From Candidatus Neomarinimicrobiota bacterium (lineage in GTDB: Bacteria > Fidelibacterota > SORT01): 64,000 bases of DNA. Below the pieces are notes generated by a model. That model had not been told where the DNA came from. It did not search any database and saw only the letters and a list, made by a program, of their open reading frames with translations. The stretch is taken from positions 62,001 through 126,000 of the forward strand of contig JACZTG010000003.1 of assembly GCA_022573815.1 (NCBI GenBank). The letters are read 5' to 3'. The translations under genes were made by a program, and so were the position numbers. Position 1 is the stretch's first letter. Each line of letters opens with the position of its first letter. Below are positions 1 to 9,555 of the stretch, one piece after another.

Positions 1-560
1 ATGTGAGGAATCCGGGAGTATTCGAATTTCCGATGGGCACATCGCTGAAAGAATTGATATACGAGCATGCCGGCGGGATATTACACAACAGAAAATTAAA
101 GGCGGTTATTCCGGGAGGTTCTTCCACCCCTGTGCTGACTGAAAGCGAGATAGATATAAATCTCGACTATGAGTCCTTAGCGGAGGCGGGCAGTATGTTA
201 GGTTCGGCTGGAATTATTGTAATGGATGAATATACCGATATGGTGGATGCATGTTATAATCTTTCCAAATTTTATGCGCATGAATCGTGCGGTCAATGCA
301 CACCGTGCCGGGAAGGGGTTCCCTGGATGAAAATGATTCTCGGCAGAATAACGAATGGCAACGGCAGAAGAAACGATGTAGAACTTCTTCTTGATATTTG
401 CAGGAGCATAGAAAAAAGAACCATCTGTCCGTTTGGCGACGCAGCTGTTGCTCCGGTAAAAAGCTATATAGATAAATTCAGAGAGGAATTTGATTACTAT
501 ATCGAGAATAAAAAATCGTTGATCCCAACAGAATCGGAACAAAATAACAATGGAAATTAA
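1..560 (+). CDS. nuoF: NADH-quinone oxidoreductase subunit F, C-terminal part (5' end outside window)
   Basis: This is the last ~186 codons of the NADH- and FMN-binding subunit of respiratory complex I; the reading frame (starting at base 3) is open at the left edge, so the N-terminal FMN and NADH domains lie outside the window. The visible part holds the SLBB-like region (NPGVFEFPMGTSL) and the ESCGQCTPCREG motif, whose cysteines with a later Cys (TICPFG) bind the N3 [4Fe-4S] cluster that takes electrons from FMN. The stop codon TAA shares its last A with the ATG of nuoG. The C-terminal tail is short and polar. Identification is secure; only the missing 5' part limits the call. Confidence 0.95.
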   Translation, partial: VRNPGVFEFPMGTSLKELIYEHAGGILHNRKLKAVIPGGSSTPVLTESEIDINLDYESLAEAGSMLGSAGIIVMDEYTDMVDACYNLSKFYAHESCGQCTPCREGVPWMKMILGRITNGNGRRNDVELLLDICRSIEKRTICPFGDAAVAPVKSYIDKFREEFDYYIENKKSLIPTESEQNNNGN

Positions 561-2200
561 TGCCGTTTATTAAGATTAACGATAAAGAATTAGAAGTCGA
601 AAAAGGCTCTCGCCTTCTTCAGGTAGCGTTAGATAACGGTGTTGATCTACCCCATTATTGTTATCACGAGGGACTATCAATCGCCGGTAATTGCAGGATG
701 TGCTGCGTTGAGGTTGACGGGATGCCGGGTCTTCAGATATCCTGCAATGTTACGATTGGCGAGCTTCCTCAAGACAAAAAAGTTGACGGGAAATATGATA
801 TGGTAGTCCGGACAGAATCTGAAGAGGTCAAAGATTCTCGTTCGAGAGTCCTGGAGCTTTTGCTTCTGAATCATCCGATTGACTGTCCGGTGTGCGACCA
901 GGCGGGAGAGTGTTATCTTCAGGATTATTCTTTTGCTCACGGAAACGCGCATAGTCGGTTTGAAGAGGAAAAGCGGGTAAATCCGAAGAAACAACTCGGG
1001 CATGAAATCTGGATTTATCCTAACCGGTGTGTGCTCTGCTCAAGATGCATTCGTTTTTGTGATGAAATAGTGGGAGACCCTCAGCTGATCGTGCGAAACA
1101 GAGGCTATAACTCTATTATAGATGTAAGAGATAGTCAACCTTTGGATAATAAGCTGTCCGGAAATACGGCTGATATATGCCCTGTAGGAAGTCTTGTAAG
1201 CAACGATTTCTTACATAAAACGAGGGTTTGGAATCTTACTGAAACTGAAACGATTTGCAAGGATTGTTCGGTCGGGTGCAACATAAAGGTCGGGACAACT
1301 AAAAACGAAATTCAGCGGATTAAGCCTCGCAGAAATGATGAAGTGAACAGTTTTTGGATGTGTGATGATGGCAGACTCGGATATCATTCCTCGGATAAAA
1401 TTGAGCGGATTCAATCCCCGATGATTAAAGAAGGCGATAGTTTTAAACCGGTATCCTGGACTGAGGCGTTTGAATCACTGAAGAAAAGTCTTCTCGGCGA
1501 CAGTGATATTTCACCTGATAATATATCGTTTATGGGTTCTGCAAATTGTACGAACGAAGAGAATTATCTTATTCGGAAAATTGCAGAATCTTTGTCCGTT
1601 CCGGCACAGAATTTATGTATTAATCCCGGAAAAGTAGAGGGCGAACCGATAATATATAAGAGCGGATTTAGAATATCTCCCGATAAGACACCCAACAGAA
1701 ACGGCGCAATTGCAATGATGGGTTTGAAGGATTCAGCTGATGAGAACGATCCGTTTAAAGGAAAGATTAAAGCTGTTTATTTGCATTACGGGGCAACTTC
1801 TGATTATATGAATGAAGCAAATCTTGAAGCAATAAAAAAATTGGATTATTTTGCGGTTCAATCGGCATATATGTCTGATGCAGCCAAACTCGCTGATCTG
1901 ATATTACCGGCATCTATTCACTATGAAAAGAACGGTACGATGTTGAATGACAGTGGAAGAGTGCAAAGGCTGATGAATGTTATCGAACCTCCAATAGGTG
2001 TGAGGGAAGACTGGAAAGTCCTGTCTCAGCTCGGTAAAGCGCTTGGATGCGACGGTATGGATTACAAGACGGTGGACGAGATCACAGATGAAATAGCAGG
2101 TAGCGTTAAAGGATTTGAGAATATCAGCTCCGAATCATTAGGCTCACTCGGCATATCAATAGATAGTAAAATTAAAGAAATGAAAGAGGTCTCCGCCTGA
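560..2200 (+). CDS. nuoG: NADH-quinone oxidoreductase subunit G (short form, with N7 cluster motif)
   Basis: Iron-sulfur subunit of the complex I peripheral arm. Cluster ligands are visible in order: a plant-type [2Fe-2S] set (C34, C45, C48, C62), the His-Cys3 set (H105, C109, C112, C118), a ferredoxin-like set (C157, C160, C163 and C207), and a fourth set C233-x2-C236-x3-C240-x27-C268, which is the spacing of the off-pathway N7 cluster known from E. coli and Thermus. The molybdopterin-oxidoreductase-like region that follows is compact: the protein is 546 residues, shorter than the roughly 680-910 of well-known bacterial NuoG. No formate dehydrogenase active-site motif is evident. It overlaps nuoF by one base and nuoH by one base, indicating tight translational coupling. 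Confidence 0.93.
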   Translation: MPFIKINDKELEVEKGSRLLQVALDNGVDLPHYCYHEGLSIAGNCRMCCVEVDGMPGLQISCNVTIGELPQDKKVDGKYDMVVRTESEEVKDSRSRVLELLLLNHPIDCPVCDQAGECYLQDYSFAHGNAHSRFEEEKRVNPKKQLGHEIWIYPNRCVLCSRCIRFCDEIVGDPQLIVRNRGYNSIIDVRDSQPLDNKLSGNTADICPVGSLVSNDFLHKTRVWNLTETETICKDCSVGCNIKVGTTKNEIQRIKPRRNDEVNSFWMCDDGRLGYHSSDKIERIQSPMIKEGDSFKPVSWTEAFESLKKSLLGDSDISPDNISFMGSANCTNEENYLIRKIAESLSVPAQNLCINPGKVEGEPIIYKSGFRISPDKTPNRNGAIAMMGLKDSADENDPFKGKIKAVYLHYGATSDYMNEANLEAIKKLDYFAVQSAYMSDAAKLADLILPASIHYEKNGTMLNDSGRVQRLMNVIEPPIGVREDWKVLSQLGKALGCDGMDYKTVDEITDEIAGSVKGFENISSESLGSLGISIDSKIKEMKEVSA

Positions 2201-3216
2201 TGCTGATTGATCTGGCAATAATCGTAACTAAAATTCTGATTGTAATCGGGGGAATATTTTTCACCGTGGCATATCTCATTCTTGCAGAACGGAAGGTCGC
2301 CGGTTTCATTCAGGAACGGCACGGACCCAATAGGGTCGGATTTTGGGGATTGCTTCAGCCTATTGCGGATGGCGTAAAAACAATGTTAAAAGAGGATATA
2401 CTTCCCACAAGAGCAAACAAAATAATCTATACTTTGGCTCCTGCTATGGTGCTATTCCCCGCTCTGCTGACATTTTCAGTAGTTCCATTCGGTTCAGGGA
2501 TAGAAGCTTTCGGAAGGCATATAAGTTTTCAGATCGTTGATATTAACATCGGTATCCTCTTCGTTTTTGCAATTACCTCTCTCGGTGTTTACGGCGTTGT
2601 GCTGGGCGGATGGAGCTCCAACAACAAATTTTCTCTGTTGGGCGGATTGCGTTCCTCCGCGCAAATGATCTCTTATGAGATAGCTTTAGGGCTTTCAATA
2701 ATTGGCATTATACTCTTGACAGGCTCGCTCAGACTTAATGACATAGTGGAATCGCAGTTCGAGATGTGGAACATTTTTCGTCAACCGATAGCATTTCTGA
2801 TATTTGTCGTATCTATTTTTGCTGAGACGAATCGTTTACCATTTGATTTAGCTGAATCGGAACAGGAACTGGTGGCGGGCTATCACACGGAATACAGCGG
2901 CTTTAAATATTCTATGTTTATGTTAGGGGAATATTCCAATATGATTACGGCTTCGGCATTGATAGTCACCCTGTTCTTCGGAGGTTGGGATGTTCCATTC
3001 GTAAACGAAAGTGAGATGGGGCTGTTAGGCGCGCTGATTTCTGTTATTTCATTCGCAGTTAAAACGGCGTTTTTCCTCTTTTTATATTTGTGGGTGAGGT
3101 GGACTCTTCCACGCTTTCGCTACGATCAATTAATGCGTTTGGGATGGAAGATTCTTTTGCCGTTAGCTCTTCTTAACCTGATTCTTACAGCGGCATGGAT
3201 TACTTATGTTGAGTAA
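2200..3216 (+). CDS. nuoH: NADH-quinone oxidoreductase subunit H
   Basis: Membrane subunit (ND1 family, 338 residues) that forms part of the quinone-binding site where the peripheral arm meets the membrane arm. The protein is almost entirely hydrophobic helices and carries family hallmarks such as the AERKVAGFIQERHGPNRVG loop, the GGWSSNNKFSLLGGLR segment and the acidic ETNRLPFDLAESEQELVAGYHTEY-type loop between residues ~205 and 230. The ATG overlaps the nuoG stop. The next gene is nuoJ rather than the expected nuoI, only 18 bases downstream. Confidence 0.97.
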   Translation: MLIDLAIIVTKILIVIGGIFFTVAYLILAERKVAGFIQERHGPNRVGFWGLLQPIADGVKTMLKEDILPTRANKIIYTLAPAMVLFPALLTFSVVPFGSGIEAFGRHISFQIVDINIGILFVFAITSLGVYGVVLGGWSSNNKFSLLGGLRSSAQMISYEIALGLSIIGIILLTGSLRLNDIVESQFEMWNIFRQPIAFLIFVVSIFAETNRLPFDLAESEQELVAGYHTEYSGFKYSMFMLGEYSNMITASALIVTLFFGGWDVPFVNESEMGLLGALISVISFAVKTAFFLFLYLWVRWTLPRFRYDQLMRLGWKILLPLALLNLILTAAWITYVE

Positions 3217-3234
3217 CTTTACGGGAGCAGCGTT

Positions 3235-3738
3235 TTGATTACCGCACTGTTTTTCATATTTGCGACGACGGCTATTGTCAGCGCATTATTGGTAATTTTC
3301 AGCCGAAACACTATTTACAGCGCACTTTTTCTTGTTATGACTCTTTTCTCCGTGGCAGGAATATTTCTATTATTGGGAGCATATTTTCTTGCGGCTGTGC
3401 AGGTGATTGTGTACGCCGGCGCCATTATGGTCCTCTTCTTGTTTGTAATTATGTTATTGAATCTTGAGAAGGAGACTAAATTCTTTTCGTTTTCAAATCC
3501 GCGTATCATTTTGGTTTCTTTTTTCTCTGTGGTGTTTTTAGGGTTTATTTTCACGCTAATTGCGGGTTCGGTTAATTTATTAAACGGTGGAGCAGAAAAT
3601 TATACCGAACTCGGCTCGGTTGAGAATATTGGTTTGACGCTCTTCACTACTTATTTGTTGCCTTTTGAAATTACGTCGCTACTCCTGTTAGTCGCATTGG
3701 TGGGCGCTGTGCTTTTATCAAAAAGGAGTCTGAAATGA
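3235..3738 (+). CDS. nuoJ: NADH-quinone oxidoreductase subunit J
   Basis: ND6-family membrane subunit, 167 residues and about five transmembrane helices. The conserved helix with the stretch [17 protein letters not shown] (about residues 60-78) contains the pi-bulge helix implicated in coupling quinone chemistry to proton pumping. The start is TTG at 3235, supported by GGGAG at 3223-3227 seven bases upstream and by lack of a better ATG. The end overlaps the nuoK ATG by four bases (ATGA). Confidence 0.93.
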   Translation: MITALFFIFATTAIVSALLVIFSRNTIYSALFLVMTLFSVAGIFLLLGAYFLAAVQVIVYAGAIMVLFLFVIMLLNLEKETKFFSFSNPRIILVSFFSVVFLGFIFTLIAGSVNLLNGGAENYTELGSVENIGLTLFTTYLLPFEITSLLLLVALVGAVLLSKRSLK

Positions 3739-4040
3739 CACCGCCTTTAGAATATTACCTCGGATTGGGAGCGATACTTTTTGCCATCGGCGTTATGGGA
3801 GTTCTCATACGAAGAAACGCTATTATAGTTTTTATGTCGATAGAATTAATGCTGAACGCCGTAAATCTGACGCTTGTCTCTTTTTCCCGGTATATGAGCA
3901 ATGTGGACGGTCAGATCTTCGTATTTTTCGTAATGACTTTGGCTGCCGCAGAAGTGGCGGTGGGATTAGCGATTATAGTTGCTATGTACAGGAATAAAGA
4001 ATCCATAAATATCAGCGAGATGAATCTGTTAAGATGGTGA
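3735..4040 (+). CDS. nuoK: NADH-quinone oxidoreductase subunit K
   Basis: ND4L-family subunit of 101 residues, the usual length, with three hydrophobic helices. Glutamates in helices 2 and 3 that line the proton channel are present ([11 protein letters not shown] and [11 protein letters not shown]). An AAGGAG ribosome binding site lies in the end of nuoJ. The coding region overlaps the start of nuoL by seven bases, typical of this operon. Confidence 0.97.
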   Translation: MTPPLEYYLGLGAILFAIGVMGVLIRRNAIIVFMSIELMLNAVNLTLVSFSRYMSNVDGQIFVFFVMTLAAAEVAVGLAIIVAMYRNKESINISEMNLLRW

Positions 4041-5953
4041 ATTCCACTATAAATATAGTCTGGCTGATTCCGCTATTTCCGTTAATCGGGTTTTTGCTAA
4101 GCGGATTATATGGAAAACGCATCGGCGACAAGTTAGTGGGAATACTGAGTTCCGGAGCGATTTTTCTCTCATTCGCTGCTTCTCTGTTTCTCCTTTCAAA
4201 ATACATAGGGCTTAATCAGCCGGGAGCGGAATTTCACTCCACACTTTTCACCTGGATTACGGTAGCCGACCTTCAGGTAAACTTTAGCTATCAGATAGAT
4301 TCACTGTCACTATTGATGGCCGTAATGGTCACAGGCGTAGCATTTTTAATTCACGTCTATTCCATCGGATATATGAAAGGGGACGCAGGATACGCTCGAT
4401 TTTTTTCATATATGAACCTGTTCACATTTATGATGCTGAATCTTGTATTAGCAGATAACTATCTACTTATGTTCCTCGGATGGGAAGGTGTGGGACTTTG
4501 CTCATACCTGTTAATAGGATTCTGGTATGAGGATGAAGCGAATGCAAGCGCCGGGAAAAAGGCTTTTATTGTAAACAGGATAGGAGATTTCGGATTCCTG
4601 TTAGGAGCTCTGCTTTTATTCACCACATTCGGAAGTCTGACGTTTAGCGAAATTTTCTCGCAGCTGGATGGTTTTGCGGTTGGAGACGGCGTTATAACCG
4701 CCATAACTTTGCTTCTTTTTGTCGGCGCAATCGGTAAGTCCGCTCAAATTCCGCTTTACGTCTGGTTGCCCGACGCAATGGCGGGGCCTACTCCGGTGAG
4801 TGCGCTCATTCATGCCGCCACTATGGTCACTGCCGGTGTCTATATGATAACCCGAAGCAGTTTTTTATACGTGTTGGCACCGACTTCTATGGCTCTTATA
4901 GCGGTTATCGGAGCAGCGACGGCGCTGTTTGCAGCTACTATAGCGCTGACGCAGAATGACATCAAGAAAGTATTAGCGTATTCCACTATCAGTCAACTCG
5001 GTTATATGTTTCTTGCGCTTGGAGTGGGAGCGTTTACAGCGGGAATGTTTCATCTTCTTACTCATGCCTTTTTCAAGAGTCTGATGTTTCTTGCCGCCGG
5101 CTCGGTAATGCACGCACTCTCCAACGAACAGGATATGCGATATATGGGTGGGCTGAAAAAGCATACTCCGAAAACTTACGTTGTGTTTCTCGTTGGAGCA
5201 TTAGCTATATCGGGAATCCCCGGACTTTCAGGTTTTTTCAGCAAAGACGAAATATTATGGCAAGCGTACAGCTCATCTGCTGGAAACATCTGGTTTTGGA
5301 TTGTTGGAGTAATCGTGGCAGGTCTTACCGCTTTTTATATATTCAGACTACTGTTCCTTACCTTTCATGGAGAGCCGCGCTGGAAGGAGGGGAACAAAGC
5401 CCACGAATCTCCAAATGTGATGACACTCCCTCTGATTATTCTTGCGCTACTCTCAGTTGTAGGAGGATATTTAGGCATTCCTGCGATTCTCGGCGGAGGG
5501 AATAAGTTTCACCATTTCTTGCAGGAGAACGTGGCACAAATTCCCGTCGCCTCAATGACGCACACTCATAACGAAGAATATACTATAATGGCGATTTCCA
5601 CGGCAATCGCATTGGCAGGAATCTTTATCGCGTATCTATTTTATCTGAGGCGAAAGGATTTGCCTGACACCCTTGCGATTAAAGCAAAATCTATCTATTC
5701 GCTATTGATGAACAAATATTATGTAGATGAGATTTATGACCTGCTCTTCGTTCGCTCCACAAAGAGGCTGGCGATCGCTCTCTGGCAGAAATTCGATGTA
5801 GCCGTCATTGACGGTATCGTAAACGGAACGGGTAAAGTAATAATAGTATTCGGGAGTTATCTGAGATTGACACAATCGGGTTTAGTGCAGAGCTATGCGT
5901 TTTCAATTTTTATCGGTGGGTTACTGATAATCGGATATTTTATTTTCGGGTAA
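4034..5953 (+). CDS. nuoL: NADH-quinone oxidoreductase subunit L
   Basis: ND5-type proton-pumping antiporter-like subunit, 639 residues with about sixteen transmembrane helices. Family landmarks include the [19 protein letters not shown] helix with the channel glutamate (around residue 150), the lysine helix [35 protein letters not shown] near 230-265 and the C-terminal lateral helix region. Together with NuoM and NuoN it pumps H+ (or Na+) in the membrane arm. Four bases separate it from nuoM. Confidence 0.97.
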   Translation: MVNSTINIVWLIPLFPLIGFLLSGLYGKRIGDKLVGILSSGAIFLSFAASLFLLSKYIGLNQPGAEFHSTLFTWITVADLQVNFSYQIDSLSLLMAVMVTGVAFLIHVYSIGYMKGDAGYARFFSYMNLFTFMMLNLVLADNYLLMFLGWEGVGLCSYLLIGFWYEDEANASAGKKAFIVNRIGDFGFLLGALLLFTTFGSLTFSEIFSQLDGFAVGDGVITAITLLLFVGAIGKSAQIPLYVWLPDAMAGPTPVSALIHAATMVTAGVYMITRSSFLYVLAPTSMALIAVIGAATALFAATIALTQNDIKKVLAYSTISQLGYMFLALGVGAFTAGMFHLLTHAFFKSLMFLAAGSVMHALSNEQDMRYMGGLKKHTPKTYVVFLVGALAISGIPGLSGFFSKDEILWQAYSSSAGNIWFWIVGVIVAGLTAFYIFRLLFLTFHGEPRWKEGNKAHESPNVMTLPLIILALLSVVGGYLGIPAILGGGNKFHHFLQENVAQIPVASMTHTHNEEYTIMAISTAIALAGIFIAYLFYLRRKDLPDTLAIKAKSIYSLLMNKYYVDEIYDLLFVRSTKRLAIALWQKFDVAVIDGIVNGTGKVIIVFGSYLRLTQSGLVQSYAFSIFIGGLLIIGYFIFG

Positions 5954-5957
5954 GAAT

Positions 5958-7502
5958 ATGATAGGTATTCTCTCACTCCAGATATTGATTCCATTATTAG
6001 GAATTCTCGCTGTTGCGGCGATTCCGGCGAAGGAAAAATCGCTTATGAAGGTAGCTGCGATTGGGTTTTCTCTTGCGACTTTTATTGCGTCTGCGGTTAT
6101 GCTTGTGCGGTTTGAAATAGGTACTTCAAGTATGCAGTTCCATGAAAAGCTGAGCTGGATTCCCGAATGGGGGATTTCTTATAATATTGGAATAGACGGC
6201 ATAAGCCTGTTTCTTGTAGTTTTGACAACGTTGCTGACTCCGCTGGCGTTGCTATCGTCGTGGAACTCGATAAAAGAAAATATTAAAGGTTTTTTAATCG
6301 CCATGCTTGCTCTTGAGGTAGGTATGATTGGCGTGTTTCTCTCTCTCGACCTGTTTCTATTCTATGTTTTTTGGGAAGTGATGCTTATTCCGATGTATTT
6401 CTTGATCGGCATCTGGGGCGGGGAGAATAGGATTTACGCTACTGTTAAATTCATGTTATACACTATGTTTGGAAGCCTTTTGATGCTTGTGGCTATCTTT
6501 CTGCTTTATTTTGAAAGCGTTAAACAGTTTGGAAGCCCCACTACTGATTTACTGATGTTGTATAAACTTGATCTTCCCTTTGATTTCCAGCTTTGGATGT
6601 TCCTGGCTTTTACTCTGTCGTTCGCCATCAAAATACCCTTATTTCCGTTTCACACATGGCTTCCTGACGCTCATGTGGAAGCGCCCACAGCCGGGAGCGT
6701 GATACTTGCGGGCGTTCTCCTGAAAATGGGCGGTTATGGACTTCTCCGGTATTCGCTCCCGCTTTTCCCGGAAGCTACACTGTATATGGCGCCTTATATA
6801 TTGGCGGTTGCAGTCTTCGGAGGGATAATTTACGGCGCGCTGGTGGCGATGGTTCAGCCTGATATGAAAAAACTCGTAGCGTATTCCAGCGTTTCGCATA
6901 TGGGTTTCGTTGTTCTCGGTATTTTTGTTTTAAATCAGCAAGGGGTGCAGGGCGCGCTGATACAGATGCTAAATCATGGTATTTCCACCGGAGCACTGTT
7001 TATCTTAGTAGGCTTCATATACGAAAGACGGCACACCCGTATGATCTCCGATTACGGAGGATTGGCAAAAGTAATGCCGTTTTACGCGGCTTCATTTTTG
7101 ATAGTTGTTCTCAGCAGCCTTGCGCTGCCGGGATTAAACGGATTCGTAGGTGAATTTTTAATTTTGGTCGGCTCCTTTAAACATAGTATTTTCCTTACGG
7201 TTTTTGCCGCGTTGGGCGTAATTCTTGCCGCAGTGTACCTATTATGGATGTATCAGCGCGTAATGTTCGGAAAGATAACCGATGAAAAGAATTCAGCTTT
7301 AAGCGATTTGTCACTGAGGGAAAAATGGGTGATAGTTCCATTGATAGTACTGATAATATTTATCGGCGTATATCCAAAACCGATCCTTGAAAGAGTCGAA
7401 CCATCTGTGACACATTTACTGAACCGGATAAATTTAAACTCCAATGGCGATAATCAGGAAATATCTCCGGATGTTTCTCCTCTGCGCCCCGAAAGAAATT
7501 AA
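5958..7502 (+). CDS. nuoM: NADH-quinone oxidoreductase subunit M
   Basis: ND4-type antiporter-like subunit, 514 residues. It shows the conserved FYVFWEVMLIPMYFLIG helix (channel Glu near residue 140), the FAIKIPLFPFHTWLPDAHVEAPTAGSVILAG segment with the coupling lysine near 225, and VAYSSVSHMGF. The C-terminal ~25 residues are hydrophilic. Downstream the operon does not continue directly to nuoN as usual: an antiporter gene and a gene of unknown function intervene. Confidence 0.97.
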   Translation: MIGILSLQILIPLLGILAVAAIPAKEKSLMKVAAIGFSLATFIASAVMLVRFEIGTSSMQFHEKLSWIPEWGISYNIGIDGISLFLVVLTTLLTPLALLSSWNSIKENIKGFLIAMLALEVGMIGVFLSLDLFLFYVFWEVMLIPMYFLIGIWGGENRIYATVKFMLYTMFGSLLMLVAIFLLYFESVKQFGSPTTDLLMLYKLDLPFDFQLWMFLAFTLSFAIKIPLFPFHTWLPDAHVEAPTAGSVILAGVLLKMGGYGLLRYSLPLFPEATLYMAPYILAVAVFGGIIYGALVAMVQPDMKKLVAYSSVSHMGFVVLGIFVLNQQGVQGALIQMLNHGISTGALFILVGFIYERRHTRMISDYGGLAKVMPFYAASFLIVVLSSLALPGLNGFVGEFLILVGSFKHSIFLTVFAALGVILAAVYLLWMYQRVMFGKITDEKNSALSDLSLREKWVIVPLIVLIIFIGVYPKPILERVEPSVTHLLNRINLNSNGDNQEISPDVSPLRPERN

Positions 7503-7517
7503 AATAAAAGGAAGAAA

Positions 7518-8960
7518 ATGAATTTGATTACGACAAATAAGCTCTGTCAACTCGTTCTGACCGTTCTGTTACTTTTCATATTACCCGGAATATCAATGGC
7601 GTCCGGAGGAGAGGGACATCCTGATTTAGGGAGTTCACTTCCGGTATGGAGTGTGATTCCATTCGTGGGTATTCTTCTTTCAATAGCGCTTTTCCCGCTG
7701 TTTGCGCCTCATTTTTGGCATCAAAACTTTCCAAAGTTAGCAGCTATGTGGGCAGCGTTATTTGCGATTCCGTTTTTGTATATATATGGGAGTAATGCGG
7801 TAGAAGAGATTTTGCATATTTATCTTATCGACTATATACCGTTTATTATTCTGCTCTGGGGATTGTTCGTTGCTTCCGGCGGGATATTGGTAAAGGGAAC
7901 TCTTCAGGGTTCACCCAAAGTCAATACGGTGATATTGATTATAGGAACGATATTAGCGTCTATGATTGGAACAACGGGCGCATCAATGTTACTTATCAGA
8001 CCGTTGTTAAGAGCAAACAAATGGCGTAAAAATAGAGTGCATATAGTTATTTTCTTCATCTTCCTTGTAAGCAATGTTGGAGGCTCGCTTACGCCGTTGG
8101 GAGACCCGCCTCTCTTTTTAGGATTTCTTCATTCTGTTCCCTTTTTCTGGACAATGAATTTACTTCCTCATATGTTGTTCGTTTCTGTTCTGTTATTAAT
8201 TCTGTTCTATTTGTTCGACTCGTATTACTATAAAAAAGAGGAAAAACCTGAAGAGGTTCAGAGCGCGCCTGAACCACTGAGAATGGAGGGATTAACAAAC
8301 TTTATTTTCTTAGGAGGTATTATAATTGCGGTGCTTCAGAGCGGTCTCTGGCATGGCGCTTCGTTTGAATTGGGCGGTGTTCATTTAGAAGTGCAAAACA
8401 TTCTTAGGGATGTAGCTATTGTAATTATGGGGTTGTTATCTCTGAAATTTACTTCAGCTGAAATACGTAAAGATAATGAATTCAGCTGGTTTCCGATAAA
8501 GGAAGTAGCATATCTTTTCGCAGGGATATTTATGACTATTATTCCCGCCCTGTTGATATTGAAGGCCGGTGAAAAAGGCAGCTTCGGATGGCTGATAGCA
8601 GCTGTGAAAACACCCTCCGATTTCTTTTGGGTTACGGGTATTCTTTCCAGCTTTCTTGATAACGCCCCAACTTATCTGACCTTTTTCAATACAGCGCTTG
8701 GCAATTTCTACGCCGGCATTCCCGAGAGCGCCGCGGTGGCTAAATTGATAGCCGAGAAGGAAATATTTCTGAAGGCAATATCCACCGGAGCGGTATTTAT
8801 GGGAGCAAACACATATATAGGAAACGCGCCGAATTTTATGGTCAGATCGATAGCGGAAGAATCAGGGATTCCGATGCCGAGTTTTTTCGGATATATGTTT
8901 AAATATTCTATAGTGATTCTTATGCCGATATTTATTTTAGTGGATTTGATATTTTTTTAG
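7518..8960 (+). CDS. nhaD: NhaD-type Na+/H+ antiporter, inserted in the nuo operon
   Basis: A 480-residue polytopic membrane protein of the ion-transporter/NhaD type. It starts with a signal-like hydrophobic segment followed by ASGGEGHPDLG, and has repeated re-entrant-like motifs (GTTGASMLLIRPLLRAN near 155; SNVGGSLTPLGDPPLFLGF near 195; SSFLDNAPTYLTFFN near 385; TGAVFMGANTYIGNAPNFM near 425). NhaD proteins exchange Na+ for H+ across the inner membrane. Its position between nuoM and nuoN, 15 bases after nuoM and in the same direction, suggests co-expression with complex I and a role in Na+ or pH balance; that link is inference. Confidence 0.85.
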   Translation: MNLITTNKLCQLVLTVLLLFILPGISMASGGEGHPDLGSSLPVWSVIPFVGILLSIALFPLFAPHFWHQNFPKLAAMWAALFAIPFLYIYGSNAVEEILHIYLIDYIPFIILLWGLFVASGGILVKGTLQGSPKVNTVILIIGTILASMIGTTGASMLLIRPLLRANKWRKNRVHIVIFFIFLVSNVGGSLTPLGDPPLFLGFLHSVPFFWTMNLLPHMLFVSVLLLILFYLFDSYYYKKEEKPEEVQSAPEPLRMEGLTNFIFLGGIIIAVLQSGLWHGASFELGGVHLEVQNILRDVAIVIMGLLSLKFTSAEIRKDNEFSWFPIKEVAYLFAGIFMTIIPALLILKAGEKGSFGWLIAAVKTPSDFFWVTGILSSFLDNAPTYLTFFNTALGNFYAGIPESAAVAKLIAEKEIFLKAISTGAVFMGANTYIGNAPNFMVRSIAEESGIPMPSFFGYMFKYSIVILMPIFILVDLIFF

Positions 8961-8969
8961 GAGGAAACA

Positions 8970-9551
8970 ATGAGTGATAATCAATATGAATTAGTAATTG
9001 AAGGTCATGAAGAATTCGTTAAAGGGCTTTTGCGGGGAATTGCGGCTGGAGCTAATTCTTCGTCACGAGTTTTGTTCAATAACGAACATAACATCAACCG
9101 AACGACTATCGCAGAGAGAATAAAAGAGTTTTTCGACGCATCTTCGACTCACACACATGTAGTTATGGACGAATCGCTGGTAGATATAATCGAGGATGTT
9201 TTTGAAAAAGATGGAAAACATTTAGAAGTATCGATAGTCTCAAAACTTAAATTGGTTGCCGCATCGTTTAAGTTTGAGTACAGCGCATACGCAGAAAATT
9301 ATGGTAAAATGTTGAAGGGCATATTTGAAGATCTTCACGAATCCATTTCGATGTCGGCAGAATATGATCCGAAAGAGACAATACATCCCGAGGCAAAGGG
9401 CGCTGAAGGATATGCGCCTGAACATAACTATGCGATTCATGCCGAGGGCAGTGTCAGCGGAAAATTCAACGAAATAATGAAACTTTATGATCTATGTGAA
9501 GAAAAGCCGCTCATACAAACAAAAAATATAGAATTGGAGTTGGAGAAATAA
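8970..9551 (+). CDS. Uncharacterised cytoplasmic protein encoded between nhaD and nuoN
   Basis: I do not recognise this 193-residue protein. It has no signal peptide or membrane segment and looks soluble and acidic. The middle (about residues 60-125) is predicted mixed alpha/beta with hydrophobic strands (HLEVSIVSKLKLVAASFKFEYSAY is one stretch of interest), and the C-terminal third contains several histidines and glutamates (EGYAPEHNYAIHAEG). A good ribosome binding site (AGGAGG) precedes the ATG and TTG of nuoN follows five bases after its stop, so it is a genuine operon member. Its location suggests a complex I or antiporter accessory role, but no motif proves it. Confidence 0.75.
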   Translation: MSDNQYELVIEGHEEFVKGLLRGIAAGANSSSRVLFNNEHNINRTTIAERIKEFFDASSTHTHVVMDESLVDIIEDVFEKDGKHLEVSIVSKLKLVAASFKFEYSAYAENYGKMLKGIFEDLHESISMSAEYDPKETIHPEAKGAEGYAPEHNYAIHAEGSVSGKFNEIMKLYDLCEEKPLIQTKNIELELEK

Positions 9552-9555
9552 CCGA

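Noticed and set aside
560-2200. NuoG as a formate dehydrogenase alpha subunit
   Set aside because: The protein lacks a molybdopterin active-site Cys/Sec motif and is embedded in the nuo operon in the correct position.
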